NCBI GenBank assembly: GCA_030765065.1
Contig: CM060989.1
Coordinates: 57,922,001-57,986,000, forward strand
Source: Deroplatys truncata
Taxonomy: Eukaryota > Arthropoda > Insecta > Mantodea > Mantidae
Reading direction: 5' to 3'
DNA length: 64,000 nt
Part shown: piece after piece, positions 45,801 through 55,880 of the stretch
Layout: each line of letters opens with the position of its first letter
Position numbering within the stretch: position 1 is the first letter of the stretch
Notes under the pieces: model-generated
The model's database searches: none
Told to the model about the DNA's origin: nothing
Seen by the model: only the letters and a program-made list of their open reading frames with translations
Position numbers and translations under genes: made by a program

Positions 45801-48800
45801 AAACAATTTACCTATGCTTATAAACAAGCTTGCACCTGATGCATCTTTTACCGAGCGCTATCAGAACTACTGGAGAAAAAATATAGAATATATTGTTTTA
45901 ATTCGACGTGTGACCGTAGGTATAAGATTTTAGCATTCTCTGTAGATAGCTAGCAACAGGGATTTACGTACGGAGAGCAAACAGGCCAGTCAATTATTGT
46001 GTCATCCAACTCAATTGTTTTAGTGGCCAATTTGCGATATATGCAATTGTATTCTACAATAATTAGCTTAGAGATGATACTTCTCTGAGCAAAGAACTCC
46101 AAAACTCAGAGTTTGTTCACATACAAAAGGTTTCATCAAACGTTAAAAAACCAATAATGGATTTATAATGTAAACTGAATTTATGCACTGCCAATGTTGA
46201 TGTATTCTGCCTTGGATGGAATCAATTGTACTATATTTCAGCCCAAGGACAGGTACTTCACCACCAATCCAGCCTCTCAGCTGTCTCCCTTTTTTTTCTT
46301 ATGTTCTCTTTGCCTCTACATATGAATCACTTATCTTAATGCTGTGCATAATTTGGTATCTTCTTCTGCTCCAAAACGTTTCCCATTTGTCTTAGCAAAC
46401 AAGTTGTTCACATCGTTTGTCCCAAATAATTTTTCTTGCTGTTTCTGATTAAATGTATTACTGTTCTTCCTTCTTCTATTCTTTCTTCATTATTTTTGTA
46501 TATCCATTTTATAGACTATATTCTTCTGCATATAACATTTCAACTTGTGGTATGACAACATGCCAGTAAGACATTGAATTCCACAACTGGTTCGGGTTTT
46601 TTCCCTGGTTGAAACTATCTATCTCCCTGGTACTTAGACTGTATGTGCGTGTGAGACAGAGAGAGAGTATGTTTTAGTATGCACTTTCTGTTTTAGGAGA
46701 GAGGACATTCGAATGCCAACGTTGCGGCAAACGCTTCTCGCTCGCGTGCAATCTGCGAGCGCACAACAAGAGCGGATGTGACACGAGACAGCAGCTAGCG
46801 TCTACAGAGGTGCCGGCTCCCAGACCACAATGTGGAGATCCTCGTCTGCAGGTAAAGTGGTGGATGTGTTGATGACTTTGATGGGAGTTAAGAATAGTCA
46901 CACGGAGAGGCCTCCAGTAATGGAGCACAGCACCGCACGTGGGGCACAGTGCGCCATTGCGCCCTGTGAGGAAGGGATGAAGTGGAGATCTGAAAGGCGA
47001 CCAGATCCGGATGACGCGTGCTAGCAAGGACGGGATCTCTAAAGATTGCAACATACTACCAATCTTGACGCCGACTAGCCCTGCCTAAGCCACCCGCAAA
47101 CTGGGGATCCCGGATGTAGACGAGACAATTCCCATGAAGGAAGGTGGTCTCAGAAGTCCCCCAAAATCCAGAGAGAATTTTTTTCATAGCGCAAATTCTA
47201 CCGTTCTGTCGCAACACACCAACCGCCATTAGCTGGTCCCACAACCCGAAACAGCGACCATTCTTACCACGGGGCTTTTTCGTGGTTTCCCCGGGTTGTT
47301 AGGCGAATTCTGGGGCATTTCCCCTTCTAACATGAATTTCCTGCCCATCATTTCCTTTCATATGTTTCAAGTTGTGGAGCCAGGCGACGGCAGTTGGTAT
47401 ATTGCGGCAAGACGGTGGGATATGCGCTCTGGGCATATTTCTCCCTGGCACTTGGTGAGATTGCTGGGCCTCCTTCCTTCCTGGGAGCTGTCTCGTCTAC
47501 ACCCGGGATCTCCGGTTGCGGGTGGCTAAGGCAGGGATAGTCGTCATCAGGACTGGTTTCATGTTGGAATCGTTAGATACCCGACCTTGCTAGCGCATAT
47601 CGTAGTCCGGACCTGGTCTCACTTCGGTCATCCCTTCCTCCCAGGGGTCACGTTGAAAGCACAAAGGGCCCACTGTGGCCCTCATGCGGTGTTGTGCTCC
47701 AGTTACTGGAGGCCCCTCCGTCTGACTACTCCTAACTCTATGTAACCGAAAAGAACGTACACTTGAAAAAGGCACTATAACAAATAATAACACTAGTCTG
47801 CATTTTCAAACTTTTTGTCACATGATTTCTTAAAAGTAGGTGTTCTTGACTCAAGTTTTTATGCTGATTCCAGAATTAACTTCTGGAACCAGATGTTTCT
47901 GAGATCATACCATCCAATTGAGGCCAAAAATAGTCCCTTATAAGAGCCCGGTATCTTTCTCCATTGACAGTTAGAGCTTTTCCATTTTCATCTTGGAAAA
48001 AATATGGACCAATGATTCCACCATACCAAAATCCACACCACACAGTAAGCTTTTGGGGATGAAGGGGTCGTTCTTGAATCTGCATTGGATTGTGATTGCT
48101 CCAATACCGATAATTTTGTTTGTTAACACAACCATCCATCCAAAAGTGGGCTTCGTCGTTGTAGATCAAGGGTGGCGAAAACGACTTCCATCCACGAGTC
48201 ACCAAATATGCAACACGCACTGCATCACTCATGAGCATGTGAAAATCAAACGGACGGTTGCAGAGAGGGAACGTGCGCCTGCGAGTCAAAATAACTCGCG
48301 AGTCACGTTTTCGTCACCTCTGCTGTAGATGATTTTTCGACAAAAATCCGGGTCAGCTTCCAATTGCTCCATAGCCCAGTCAGCGAATACACGGCGCAAC
48401 CTATGGTCGTTGGGCTTTAGTTCTTGAGTTAACACCATTTTGTAAGCGTGAAACTTCAAATCCAGATGCGGAATTCCCCAAGTTGTGTTCGGCGAAAGCC
48501 CCAATTCTTGCGCTCGACGAGCAATTGATTTGTTTCCGTTCTCGCGTACACTCTCACGAACGGCGCCTATGTTTTCGTTGGAGCGCTTATACGTCGATTA
48601 CGTACAGGCGTTCTTTGATCGCTGACAGAACAACTTCTTTCAAATTTATCGATCAAACGCCGAATCGTTCTCTCGCAGGGACGATTATGCACACCGTAAA
48701 TTTCACGCAATACACGGACGGTTTGGCAAACAGATGATCCATTTTGATAATAAATTTTCACAATTTCTACGCGTTGCTGAATGTTGTAACGTTCCATGGC

Positions 48801-49290
48801 TATTTGTCAATAACGGCTGTAACTATATGAAAAAAATGATTGCTGTAACTCAATAACAACGGCAGCTATCACATGTTAAAAATAGGACACTCGTGTTGAA
48901 AGACCCTTTATGCAGTAATGGAATCATATGGATTGTTTTCCTTCCTTAAAAGCCCCCTGTACAACTGATTTAACATACACGCATATAATATAGTTTTTTT
49001 CGAATACCCTATGTTCTAAAGTACAAGCCTTGTGCCCCAAATGTTTATCATAAATCATAAAATAACTCATAATATGCTAAGTATCATTATTTCTATATTT
49101 GGTATCATTTCAGCAATGCATTCTGTGCTCTATGGTGGCAGAGAGTGTAGTTCCAGCCAAGGATGGTGTTCTACGTGTCCTTGATCTGTGGTCCTTGTCA
49201 GCATCCCTGCCTTTGGATATGAGAGCTCTACTACTCATACAGGCTGCCAATGCCTCCAAGGCCTGGAATGTACAGCCAATAATGCAATAG
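39724..49290 (+). CDS. C2H2 zinc-finger protein gene, five visible exons
   Basis: Exons are 39724-39869, 42118-42287, 44953-45118, 46697-46851 and 49114-49290. All have AG/GT borders, and phases agree throughout (1, 0, 1, 0). The spliced frame has six fingers. Five are C-x2-C-x12-H-x3-H with TGEKP-type linkers that cross the introns (HTG/EKP, HTK/EKP, HSG/ERT). The sixth ends in Cys. This is a nuclear DNA-binding architecture, probably a transcription factor, with its target unknown. The first exon opens with a split codon, so the true start probably lies upstream, possibly outside the window. Confidence 0.8.
39870..42117. other. Intron 1 of the zinc-finger gene
   Basis: 2.2 kb. 40080-40810 is GC-richer than its surroundings and may be an old retroelement or duplicated gene fragment. 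Its minus-strand frames (MGHSLEVARFLLDICR and others) are short and were not assigned. 40810-42110 is AT-rich and anonymous. Confidence 0.5.
42118..42287 (+). CDS. Zinc-finger exon 2
   Basis: Acceptor GGAAATGCAG/GAG, donor ACCAAG/GTAAGC. It encodes two fingers, CEVCSKGFSTSSSLNTHRRI-H and CNVCGKRFTASSNLYYHRMT-H, joined by SGDKPHQ. It enters in phase 1, completing the Gly of the HTGEKP linker, and leaves in phase 0 after HTK. The second finger is the apparent source of the decayed array just downstream. Confidence 0.85.
42300..43490 (+). pseudogene. Decayed tandem zinc-finger units in intron 2
   Basis: About eleven units of 105 to 120 bp begin near 42332, 42440, 42545, 42660, 42770, 42878, 42984, 43087, 43203, 43310 and 43430. 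Each keeps traces of CTCATCAATGCAATGTCTGT, GGGAAACGTTTC, TCTAACCACTACTACCATC and TTCTCAACACA. This corresponds to a finger CNVCGKRFITSSNLYYHRKH plus the link STHCRIHSG. Frames are broken by stops and indels. Many units also retain GTAAGCA after the finger and a CAACACAG before the next. Confidence 0.75.
43491..44952. other. Rest of intron 2
   Basis: AT-rich sequence without a recognised repeat, with a T run at 43571-43580. It ends in the acceptor TTTGTTTTTGCAG. Confidence 0.45.
44953..45118 (+). CDS. Zinc-finger exon 3
   Basis: Acceptor GTTTTTGCAG/GAA, donor CATTCAG/GTAAGC. It encodes EKPHK, the finger CGQCGKSFPTPGDLKAHVYI-H, then TGAWPFR and the finger CVVCNRGFSKATNLRNHVML-H. It ends in phase 1 within a Gly codon. 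Confidence 0.85.
45119..46696. other. Intron 3
   Basis: 1.6 kb of AT-rich sequence. No mobile element was recognised. A short GAGAGAGAG run lies near 46660. It ends TTTCTGTTTTAG. Confidence 0.5.
46697..46851 (+). CDS. Zinc-finger exon 4, C2HC finger
   Basis: Acceptor TGTTTTAG/GAG, donor CTGCAG/GTAAAG. It encodes ERTFE and a last finger CQRCGKRFSLACNLRAHNKS followed by GC, so the fourth ligand is Cys (H-x4-C). Such terminal C2HC fingers are known in animal zinc-finger proteins. A low-complexity tail follows (STEVPAPRPQ). Confidence 0.75.
46893..47740. repeat. Inverted pair of GC-rich SINE-like arms
   Basis: The left arm 46893-47232 and right arm 47388-47740 are reverse complements at roughly 80 percent. 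Paired words include GGCCTCCAGTAATGGAGCAC, GCCACCCGCAAACTGGG and GTAGACGAGACAATTCCCA. The centre carries the S2 core (CTTTTTCGTGGTTTCCCCGG). It is probably two S2-type elements in opposite orientation, or one that was mirror-duplicated. Confidence 0.65.
47876..48797 (-). pseudogene. DDE transposase pseudogene
   Basis: It starts at 48797 with MERYNIQQRVEIVKIYYQNG, a helix-turn-helix N-terminus (RTIRRLIDKFERS). The frame breaks near 48570. It resumes WGIPHLDLKFHAYKMVLTQE and EADPDFCRKIIY, is broken by the MITE, and continues NDEAHFWMDGCVNKQNYRYW, PQKLTVWCGFWYGGIIGPYF and YFWPQLDGM before losing homology. The first catalytic Asp survives (NDEAHF). The second and third motifs are missing. Confidence 0.75.
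48167..48322. mobile_element. hAT-type MITE, 156 bp
   Basis: The ends are inverted: CAAGGGTGGCGAAAACG at the left and, reversed, CAGAGGTGACGAAAACG at the right. The flanking 8 bp are TTGTAGAT (48159-48166) and CTGTAGAT (48323-48330), a target duplication with one change. The 8 bp duplication and CARRGGTG ends fit the hAT superfamily. Dropping the element and one duplication leaves the transposase frame continuous from KIIY into NDEAHF, which confirms the borders. Confidence 0.85.
49114..49290 (+). CDS. Zinc-finger gene, last exon
   Basis: Acceptor GGTATCATTTCAG/CAA. Phase 0 matches exon 4. It encodes QCILCSMVAESVVPAKDGVL then RVLDLWSLSASLPLDMRALL and a short end ..AWNVQPIMQ with stop TAG at 49288. 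There is no finger. The tail is leucine-rich and of unknown function. It is less certain than exons 2 to 4 because it has no recognisable domain. Confidence 0.55.
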   Translation, partial: QCILCSMVAESVVPAKDGVLRVLDLWSLSASLPLDMRALLLIQAANASKAWNVQPIMQ

Positions 49291-49312
49291 AGCAGTGCAA
49301 TATCAGTTGTAA

Positions 49313-50735
49313 TGGGTTATATGAATAAAAATGAGTATATAGTATATGTTTCACTTTTTCAAGTAAATACTTGGTAAGAATATAACCTTGTGAGTATCTG
49401 CTTCATTTTGAGAACATAGTCAAGTAATGGAGCAGAGTAGAACATATCAGGCATCCATCTTACAAGAGCATGTACTCTTATTTGGCATGAATAAAAGCTA
49501 GTATATTCTCAGTTTTACGAGTTCATTCTCCTCTGATGCAGAGCATGGTTAGATGCATACTCACTTCTAAGTATATATTGATTTTTTTTACTTAAAGCTA
49601 AATATGAAGAGAATGGGGTAATTTATGAGCTGTATAGTACTCGTGGAAAAGTTACAAACATAGCCATATGTATAAAAGAAGTTTCAAAATCCTACATTGT
49701 TTCGAAAAACATAACCTAGAACCTAAAAATAACATTGAAAGTCAACCGTATTAATTAACCTTACTACGTAAAGTGTTAACTTCAAAATCCATATACCTAC
49801 TCATAACTTTATACGAAAACTGTTTCATAACATACCTAAATAGTGTGAATATCCTGAGATTCTAAAAACAGTCGGATGAGTTCATCCAGAAGCTCATGAG
49901 TTATGATTTTCCAATCCACAATTATTCCTTTCTTTTTGCTTATAACCATTTTATTTATTGGTTTTCTAACTTTGCCATGAACATTCAAGGAGTTTCTAAA
50001 CCCTGTATTGCTGCATGAAAACTACCTAGAAGATCATTGAAAGTCAGATTTATTAATTAAGCTTCCTACGTAAAATCCTAACCCCAAAATTCAGTTCCTT
50101 AAAAAGTTAGATTACCTATATCAAAACTTTAATCAAAACTGTTTCGTAGTAAATAGTATAAACATCCCAGGATTCTAAAAACAATCTGATTTGAATCTGC
50201 ATCCGGCACCTTATAATTATGACTTTAGAATCAATGAATATTTTCTTTTTGCCTAATTTATTGATAATAGAATTTTGCCTATTTCATTTTATTTATTGTT
50301 TTACTAATTTATTTTACAGCTATGCTTTTGTGTGTGTTGCTTCAATTAATTTTTAATTTCTTGAAGGACCTAATATTCACGTAACATTTTTGCTGAAACT
50401 CGTTATAAAACAGAAGATAATTCCTGGCAGTTTTGATGGGACAGAACCAAATACAACAAAATCTACTCCTCTAATTTAGAATACCAAACAACACAACACC
50501 ACACACTCAAGGAAACTAAGTGTATGGTCAAAGAGTGCAGATAAAATGAGTATATACTTTCATTTAAGTGAACAAGATGGCTGTGGGGATGAGTATATAC
50601 TCGCGTGAGGTAGTAGGCTTTAATTATTATAAAAACGAGTATGTTCTCATTGAGCTGAGTATATAATCACAGAAAGTGTTCATACTCATGAGTGCAGACT
50701 TTGAGCAAGTACTTGTTTTTTATTCATATGACCCA
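49313..50735. mobile_element. Non-autonomous inverted-repeat element with subterminal motifs
   Basis: The left end is TGGGTTATATGAATAAAAA and the right end reversed is TGGGTCATATGAATAAAAA. Many GAGTATAT/ATATACTC words occur in both subterminal regions (for example near 49332, 49405, 50550, 50590, 50640 and 50690), as in hAT-like elements with clustered transposase sites. The middle has two diverged copies of a segment of about 300 bp (49690-49975 and 50020-50275). There is no transposase and no clear target duplication. Confidence 0.6.
49324..49329 (+). terminator. Poly(A) signal AATAAA after the zinc-finger stop
   Basis: This is the first AATAAA after the stop codon (34 bp downstream). It lies inside the terminal repeat of the element at 49313-50735, so the gene may use a transposon-supplied signal. 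Confidence 0.45.
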
Positions 50736-51279
50736 AAGAATATAGAAACAGGCAGCTATAATTAGTCTGGAAGTTACAATTTAGCTAAGTGTTGTAAAGA
50801 AAATGCACATTCACATTGTAATTATGTAAACATGCAACTTCATCTTCAGTAAATATAAGTATAGACAAGTCTACATTTATAATTGTTTATAATGCTGATA
50901 CGTAACAACAGTCAATGGACTTTCTCGGCAAATCCCCAAATCACTTGCACCACCATAAATACATTTTTAGATAGCATGACCTAAAAGTAGTGCGATAGAA
51001 TTTTTATAGGTACCACTCCATTGTGACCAACTTTGGTTTCAAGTCCAATCACATGGTAATTACCTTTGTATTTGAACATGTTTAATAATCCATCTAAGTT
51101 CGCTTAGGTTTTACTTTTCTTTGTCTTTTTACACGATTAATTTCTAATGGCGGTCGCATTATCTGTTCACAATAAAATTCGCCATACTTCACTTTATCGT
51201 AATTCGTTGTAGAGTTAACCTATACGTTATATTGGTACCCTTGTTCTTTCTTTGACCTAATACGCTATTCTTTTATCTA
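50736..51279. other. Unassigned region
   Basis: 540 bp of AT-rich sequence without recognised repeats or genes. Confidence 0.35.
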
Positions 51280-51823
51280 CAGGGAGAGCCAAAAGACTAC
51301 GAACCGGCGCGCGGTGTTTTTCCTGTCCGCGTCCTCGGCGCTCGTTGCCGTCTGCCGCGATCATAGAAAGGCGCGGATGAAACCATACAACATTGTAAAA
51401 GTACTTTCAAAGGCTTTACTTAACAACTTTATGAATGTGTGTTTGAGGACAGAATTATTAGTAGAGATTTGTGGCCCCCTTGGTCCCCCGACCTAACCCC
51501 CTGCGATTTCTAACTTAAAGCAAAGTGCACAAGACAAACCCACACACCCTGGAAGAATTAAAACAAAATATCCGGCAGAAAATTGCCAGCATTTCTCAAC
51601 GTGAACTACGGCGAGTGATGGATAGTTTCCTAAAGAGTTGCCAAAAATGTATGGACAACGGCGGTGGCAGTTTCAGCATCTCCTTTCATAAAGTTGGTAA
51701 GTAAAGCCTTTAAAAGTAGTTTTAAAAATGGTGTATGGTTTCATCGCGTATTTCTATGACAGCGGCAGACGGCAACGAGCGCCGAGGACGCGGACAGGAA
51801 AACATCGCGCAGCCGGTCTGTAG
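51280..51823 (+). mobile_element. Family B element, short deleted copy
   Basis: CAGGGAGAGCCAAAAGACTA opens the left repeat. The N-terminal and central coding parts are missing. The C-terminal remnant has a further deletion around 51500-51520. The right repeat ends at CAGCCGGTCTGTAG and lacks the outermost 17 bp or so. Fragments still read NPHTLEELKQNIRQKIASI. Confidence 0.75.
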
Positions 51824-52173
51824 TATAATCTACATAAAGATTAAATGGCGCAATTATGAATTCAGAAGAAGCTGAAATGGAAGAACCAGGTGAAACTACA
51901 GAAGCAGTAGAAAGAATAAAACTACTTGCCCCAAAAAATCCACAAAGCAATACGATATAGCATTTAATCGCTTTATTGCCTGATGTAAGGTAAACATGTT
52001 GAAAATAATTTCACTGAAAATGGCTCCTTGTTAATCAACAAAACATCTGATATCTCCCAGCTCACGAGAGTTGATCTCGTTTTTAACGTAATTTCTCTTG
52101 CTTCAAGAATCTCGTTATACACGTGAGTTGATCTCGTTCTAAACGTTATTCCTCTGAGTTTCAGGAATCAATA

Positions 52174-52174
<1 letters not shown>
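51824..52174. other. Unassigned, with a small ORF and a 58 bp tandem repeat
   Basis: 51856-51960 (+) is a 34-codon frame, MNSEEAEMEEPGETTEAVER then IKLLAPKNPQSNTI, acidic with ordinary codon use. It could be an exon scrap or chance. 52062-52168 contains two copies, 58 bp apart, of CACGAGAGTTGATCTCGTTT / CACGTGAGTTGATCTCGTTC plus the following AACGT.ATT.CTCT.G text. Confidence 0.4.

Positions 52175-52219
<45 letters not shown>
52175..52219. repeat. (ATT)n microsatellite
   Basis: About 15 ATT units directly against the right end of an FA copy. The poly-Asn frame it produces is an artefact. Confidence 0.95.
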
Positions 52220-52221
<2 letters not shown>

Positions 52222-53068
52222 TTTCTCTACTCCGTATAGTAAGTAGGGGAAGTATTGCATTCCACTCAAAAATTCGATACCGAGATTTCACCGCAAATAC
52301 ATGTTTTGAGACCTCCTGAATCCAAAAAAAAGCATTTTTGGAAACATGTCCGTGTGTGTCTGTGTGTCTGTGAACAGCATAACTCAAAAACGAACAGTCG
52401 GATAAGCACCAAACTTGATATTTAGGTTCAGTATCTTCCATAGATGCGACACGAAGGTTTTCAAGAAAATCTCCCCACCCCAGACTACCCTTTACATGGA
52501 AGATTTTTCGAAAATTTTAATTTTCTCAAAAATGGCTCTAACGATTTTGATGAAAATATCATATGTTTAAGATAATGTCATGAGAAATGAAATGTATATC
52601 TCGAATTTTCTGGGAATGTCTCCAAAAGTATTCTTCATTGTGAACGACTTTTGCATAACTGGTAAACCATAAGAGATAGACAAAATGTTACTACACAAAA
52701 ATGTAGATCGCGTTAAAATACACAACTTATGTCATATACATCTCTTTTGTTGAGTGAACCGTTTTCGAGATATTGCTTGTTATTTCCTTAAATTTTCCAA
52801 TACTTATACTTTTTCTCAAATTCGTTATTCATTTTTTTTATGCCCTGGACATGCAAAGAGAATGGAATGCGCCACATAGCAACCAGCGTTAAAATATTTG
52901 ACTATCGCTTATAACCTACCATATTCACCTTGCATCTACAAGAAAATTACCAATAAGATTGACATTTCGATATCTCGATTAACATGAAGCATATGGAGAA
53001 TAGGCGTTTGTAAAAATAGATTGTACAAGAGTAGAGAAAGTCATATGAGTGTAACACATCAGATTTTT
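52220..53068 (-). mobile_element. FA repeat, full length
   Basis: It begins ACTTTCTCTACTCCGTATAG and ends GTAACACATCAGATTTTTTTT. The GT block is short. It inserted at or next to the (ATT)n tract. Confidence 0.85.
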
Positions 53069-53261
53069 TTTTTATGTTTTGCAAATTCCAGCGCTGTCTA
53101 AAAAATAGTATATGTCATACGTTTAACACTTGTGTCATAATCTATTGTTATAGTAAACGATTATTGTTCCACCAGCCTATATGCTAATCACCAGTCCCGG
53201 ATTATGTCATCTTGTAATTTTTGCATCATAGGTATCACAACGTGTACATATTATATATCCT

Positions 53262-53420
53262 TACCAGGGGTCCCAGATTATGAAAATGCATATTTATTAG
53301 GTAATGTTTTAGGGCATATGTTTCATTTTAGGCCATTATTTTGCCATTTTCTTGGATTTACACTGAGTATATAAAAAGTTTTACATTATCGACGTTTTAC
53401 ATAAAGTAACTTTTCAAACA
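53262..53420 (-). repeat. Dispersed repeat D, copy 2
   Basis: Reverse orientation of the repeat at 20866-21097. On the minus strand it shows TTTGAAAAGTTACTTTATG, AAAATGGCAAAATAATGG, ATGCCCTAAAACATTACC and TAATCTGGGACCC. 53069-53261 before it is unassigned. Confidence 0.5.
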
Positions 53421-53426
53421 TTTACT

Positions 53427-53705
53427 GAGCCAGGTGGCGCCACGCTAACGTGTGCGACTCGCATTCAGGACGTCCCGAATTCGATCCCCGGCGACCGCCC
53501 ACTTTAACCTATGGTGTTTTTCGTGGTTTCCCCGGGTCGGCAGAAAAATGCTGGATAGTTCATCTGCCACGACTCTCCTGCCCCTGATCTCTCCTCTCAT
53601 CCCCCCTCCCAGGGGTCACAGTAGGAGGAAAAAGGGAGGTTGCGGCCTGCTTGCGGTGCTCTGCCCCGATTGGGGGAGGGGGCACTCCGTTAGCCCGTAT
53701 CTTTA
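53427..53705 (+). mobile_element. tRNA-derived SINE, family S2
   Basis: The head has GGTGGCGCCACGCTAACG (A-box region) and CCCGAATTCGATCCCCGG (B-box). The core is GTGTTTTTCGTGGTTTCCCC and GGGTCGGCAG. A GC-rich body ends near TTAGCCCGTATCTTTACC. It is shorter than the copy at 32246 and differs in its 3' part. Confidence 0.75.
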
Positions 53706-54656
53706 CCTTTCAAACATCAGAAATGTTACTATTTAACTGAGAAATGAAACTAATATTTATATGCTTTAAACGCATTCTTGGGAGGGGGGAAAAACTCCAG
53801 TTCAATGGTTAGTATGGAAAACGTTGCTTGCGGATGAAGCCCGAGCTTCGGCTGTGCCTTTGCTTGTGTCTAGGTCCATTGCCATTTAAAAATCATAGGA
53901 TGCAGAAAACATATTTAATATTTATTAGATAAGAGGAGTAAATCCTGTTAGTTACGAAACAAAACAAATTATGAACATTGCAAGTGTTTACTTTGCATTT
54001 AACACAAACAAAAGCACATCACAATCAGAGACACAGTTTGAATCCTTACAAGTTTATCTGACGACACTCGTAGGTAGGTAGATAGGTAGGTAGGGGATAT
54101 ACTACGACTATTTCATGAATAAAAGTAAGCAGATTGAAAATTTATAATTACTTTCTTACCTGTGTTGTCTAAAATGAAATCACAATTGTATCAGCTTTTA
54201 CATCGCGACACCGAGCACTAATTGAATGAACATTCGAATGAGACACGGAGTAATACCAACAGTGAAAATGAAAAACCCGTGGCGTTCGAGAATCTCGAAG
54301 TTAAGATAAGTTAAAATCAGAACACAAAGACACTATTTTTCAACAACACAATTTGTTTGGAAATGGACACTCTTTGAATGCGAGTTGATTGAAACACAAT
54401 TTTCAAGGCTGAAGGAATCTGCTGATTTTCGGTACTGAAAACTGAAGTGGATGTCAGATCGCAATAATCGAAATGCAATCTATTAATCACTGCATTGCAT
54501 ACTGATACTATTACAATCCAGTAACGACCTAACGTTTTATCCAATAAAATCGCATCCTTGCAAGCACATTGTAAAATATCCGAAGCACTGATAAACCTTA
54601 TTACTCAATATCAAATAGGCAGCATATGGATGGAATGGTCAGATAAATAGAAACCA
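53706..54656. other. Unassigned region
   Basis: 950 bp with no recognised gene. A TAGG-type run (GTAGGTAGGTAGATAGGTAG) lies at about 54070-54096. Confidence 0.4.
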
Positions 54657-55875
54657 GTGAGTATTGCCATCGAGAACTTAAAGTCAGATCTCAACTGACT
54701 CAATCAAAATTAAATTGCTTAAAAACACAGCAGATTCATAATAACACGGTAAAACACCGCTCGTATTTTTACTTTCTCTACTACGTATACCGAGATTTCA
54801 CCGGAAATATATGTTTTGAGGCCCCCTGAATCCAAAAAATGGCATTTTTGGAAACATGTCCGTGTGTGTGTGTCTGTGAACAGCATAACTCAGAAACGAA
54901 CAGTCGGATAAACACCGGACTTGGTATCTAGATTCATATCTTCCAGAAAATCCCCCCACCCCAGATTACCCTTTACATGGAACATTTTTCGAAAATTTTA
55001 ATTTTCTCAAAAATGACTAACGATTTTGATTAAAATATCATATGTTTAAGATATTTTCATGACAAATAAAATGTATATCTTGAATTTTCTGGGAATGTCC
55101 CCAAAAGTATTCTTCATTGTGAACGACTTTTGCATAACTGGTAAACCATAAGAGATAGACAAAATTTTACTACACAAAAAATGTAGATCGCGTTAAAATA
55201 CACAATTTATGTCATATACATTTTTTGTTGTTGAGTGAACCATTTTCGGGATATTGCTTGTTATTCCCTTAAATTTTCCAATAGTTATACTTTTTCTGAA
55301 ATTTGTTATTCATTTTTTTTTGTCGTGGTAGTGCAAAGAGAATGGAATACTCCCCATAGCAACCAGCTCTTAAAATATTTGACTATAACTTAAAGCCTAC
55401 CATATTCCCCTTGCATCTACAAGAAAATTAGCAATAAGATTAACATCTCGATTGACATGAAGCATACGGAGAATAAGCGTTTGTAAAAATAGTTTGTACA
55501 AGAGTAGAGAAAGTCATGTGAGTATAACACATCAGAATTTTTTTTAGTGCAAAAGTAACTTCAAGTCAGGGCCGCCAAACTGTTAAATACAATACAGGAA
55601 AAATACGATGTAGCTAGCAAAACATTACTTATATATAGTATAAGGAAGAATGTTGCGGTTCTAAGATTCTTAGCTAACGTGCTGTTATATTCAACGATTA
55701 AGTTAATGAGCTCAATACACTTGCCGTGGTTGAATGAGCCAAAATCCATTAAACATAAGTTCCTGATATCCAGATAACACATCACGTGTATTAAACTCCT
55801 CTCCCTCCTCCTCTTCTTCTTCTCCTTATTTTAAGTTCATTCAATGCAAGATCTACGCGAGCCGCATAAAATTCT
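54657..55875 (+). repeat. Tandem segmental duplication, copy 1 (with FA)
   Basis: Matches copy 2 (56583-57046) from AGTATTGCCATCGAGAACTT through GGCCGCCAAACTG and TTCAACGATTAAGTTAATGA to AAGTTCATTCAATGCAA and TTCTTTATA. The FA repeat at 54768-55543 is present only in this copy. Confidence 0.8.
54768..55543 (-). mobile_element. FA repeat with an empty-site counterpart
   Basis: It begins TTTTACTTTCTCTACTACGT and ends ATAACACATCAGAATTTTTTT. About 45 bp next to the right terminus is deleted. Copy 2 of the duplication has only GTATTCTTTTTAGAGCAAAA at the same place, giving the unoccupied target. The likely duplicated target is a short T-rich TTTTA. Confidence 0.85.
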
Positions 55876-55880
55876 TTATA

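Larger units (their letters stand above)
47870..48965 (-). mobile_element. Tc1/mariner-like element, 3' truncated
   Basis: The right end reads inward as TACAGGGGGCTTTTAAGGAA at 48965, a normal end for this superfamily. No matching end was found on the left, where the transposase breaks off near 47915. A 156 bp MITE sits at 48167-48322. Confidence 0.7.
46852..49113. other. Intron 4, filled with mobile elements
   Basis: 2.26 kb. It holds an inverted S2-like pair (46893-47740) and a minus-strand DDE element (about 47870-48965) with a MITE inside. The final 150 bp is plain and ends GGTATCATTTCAG. Confidence 0.65.
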
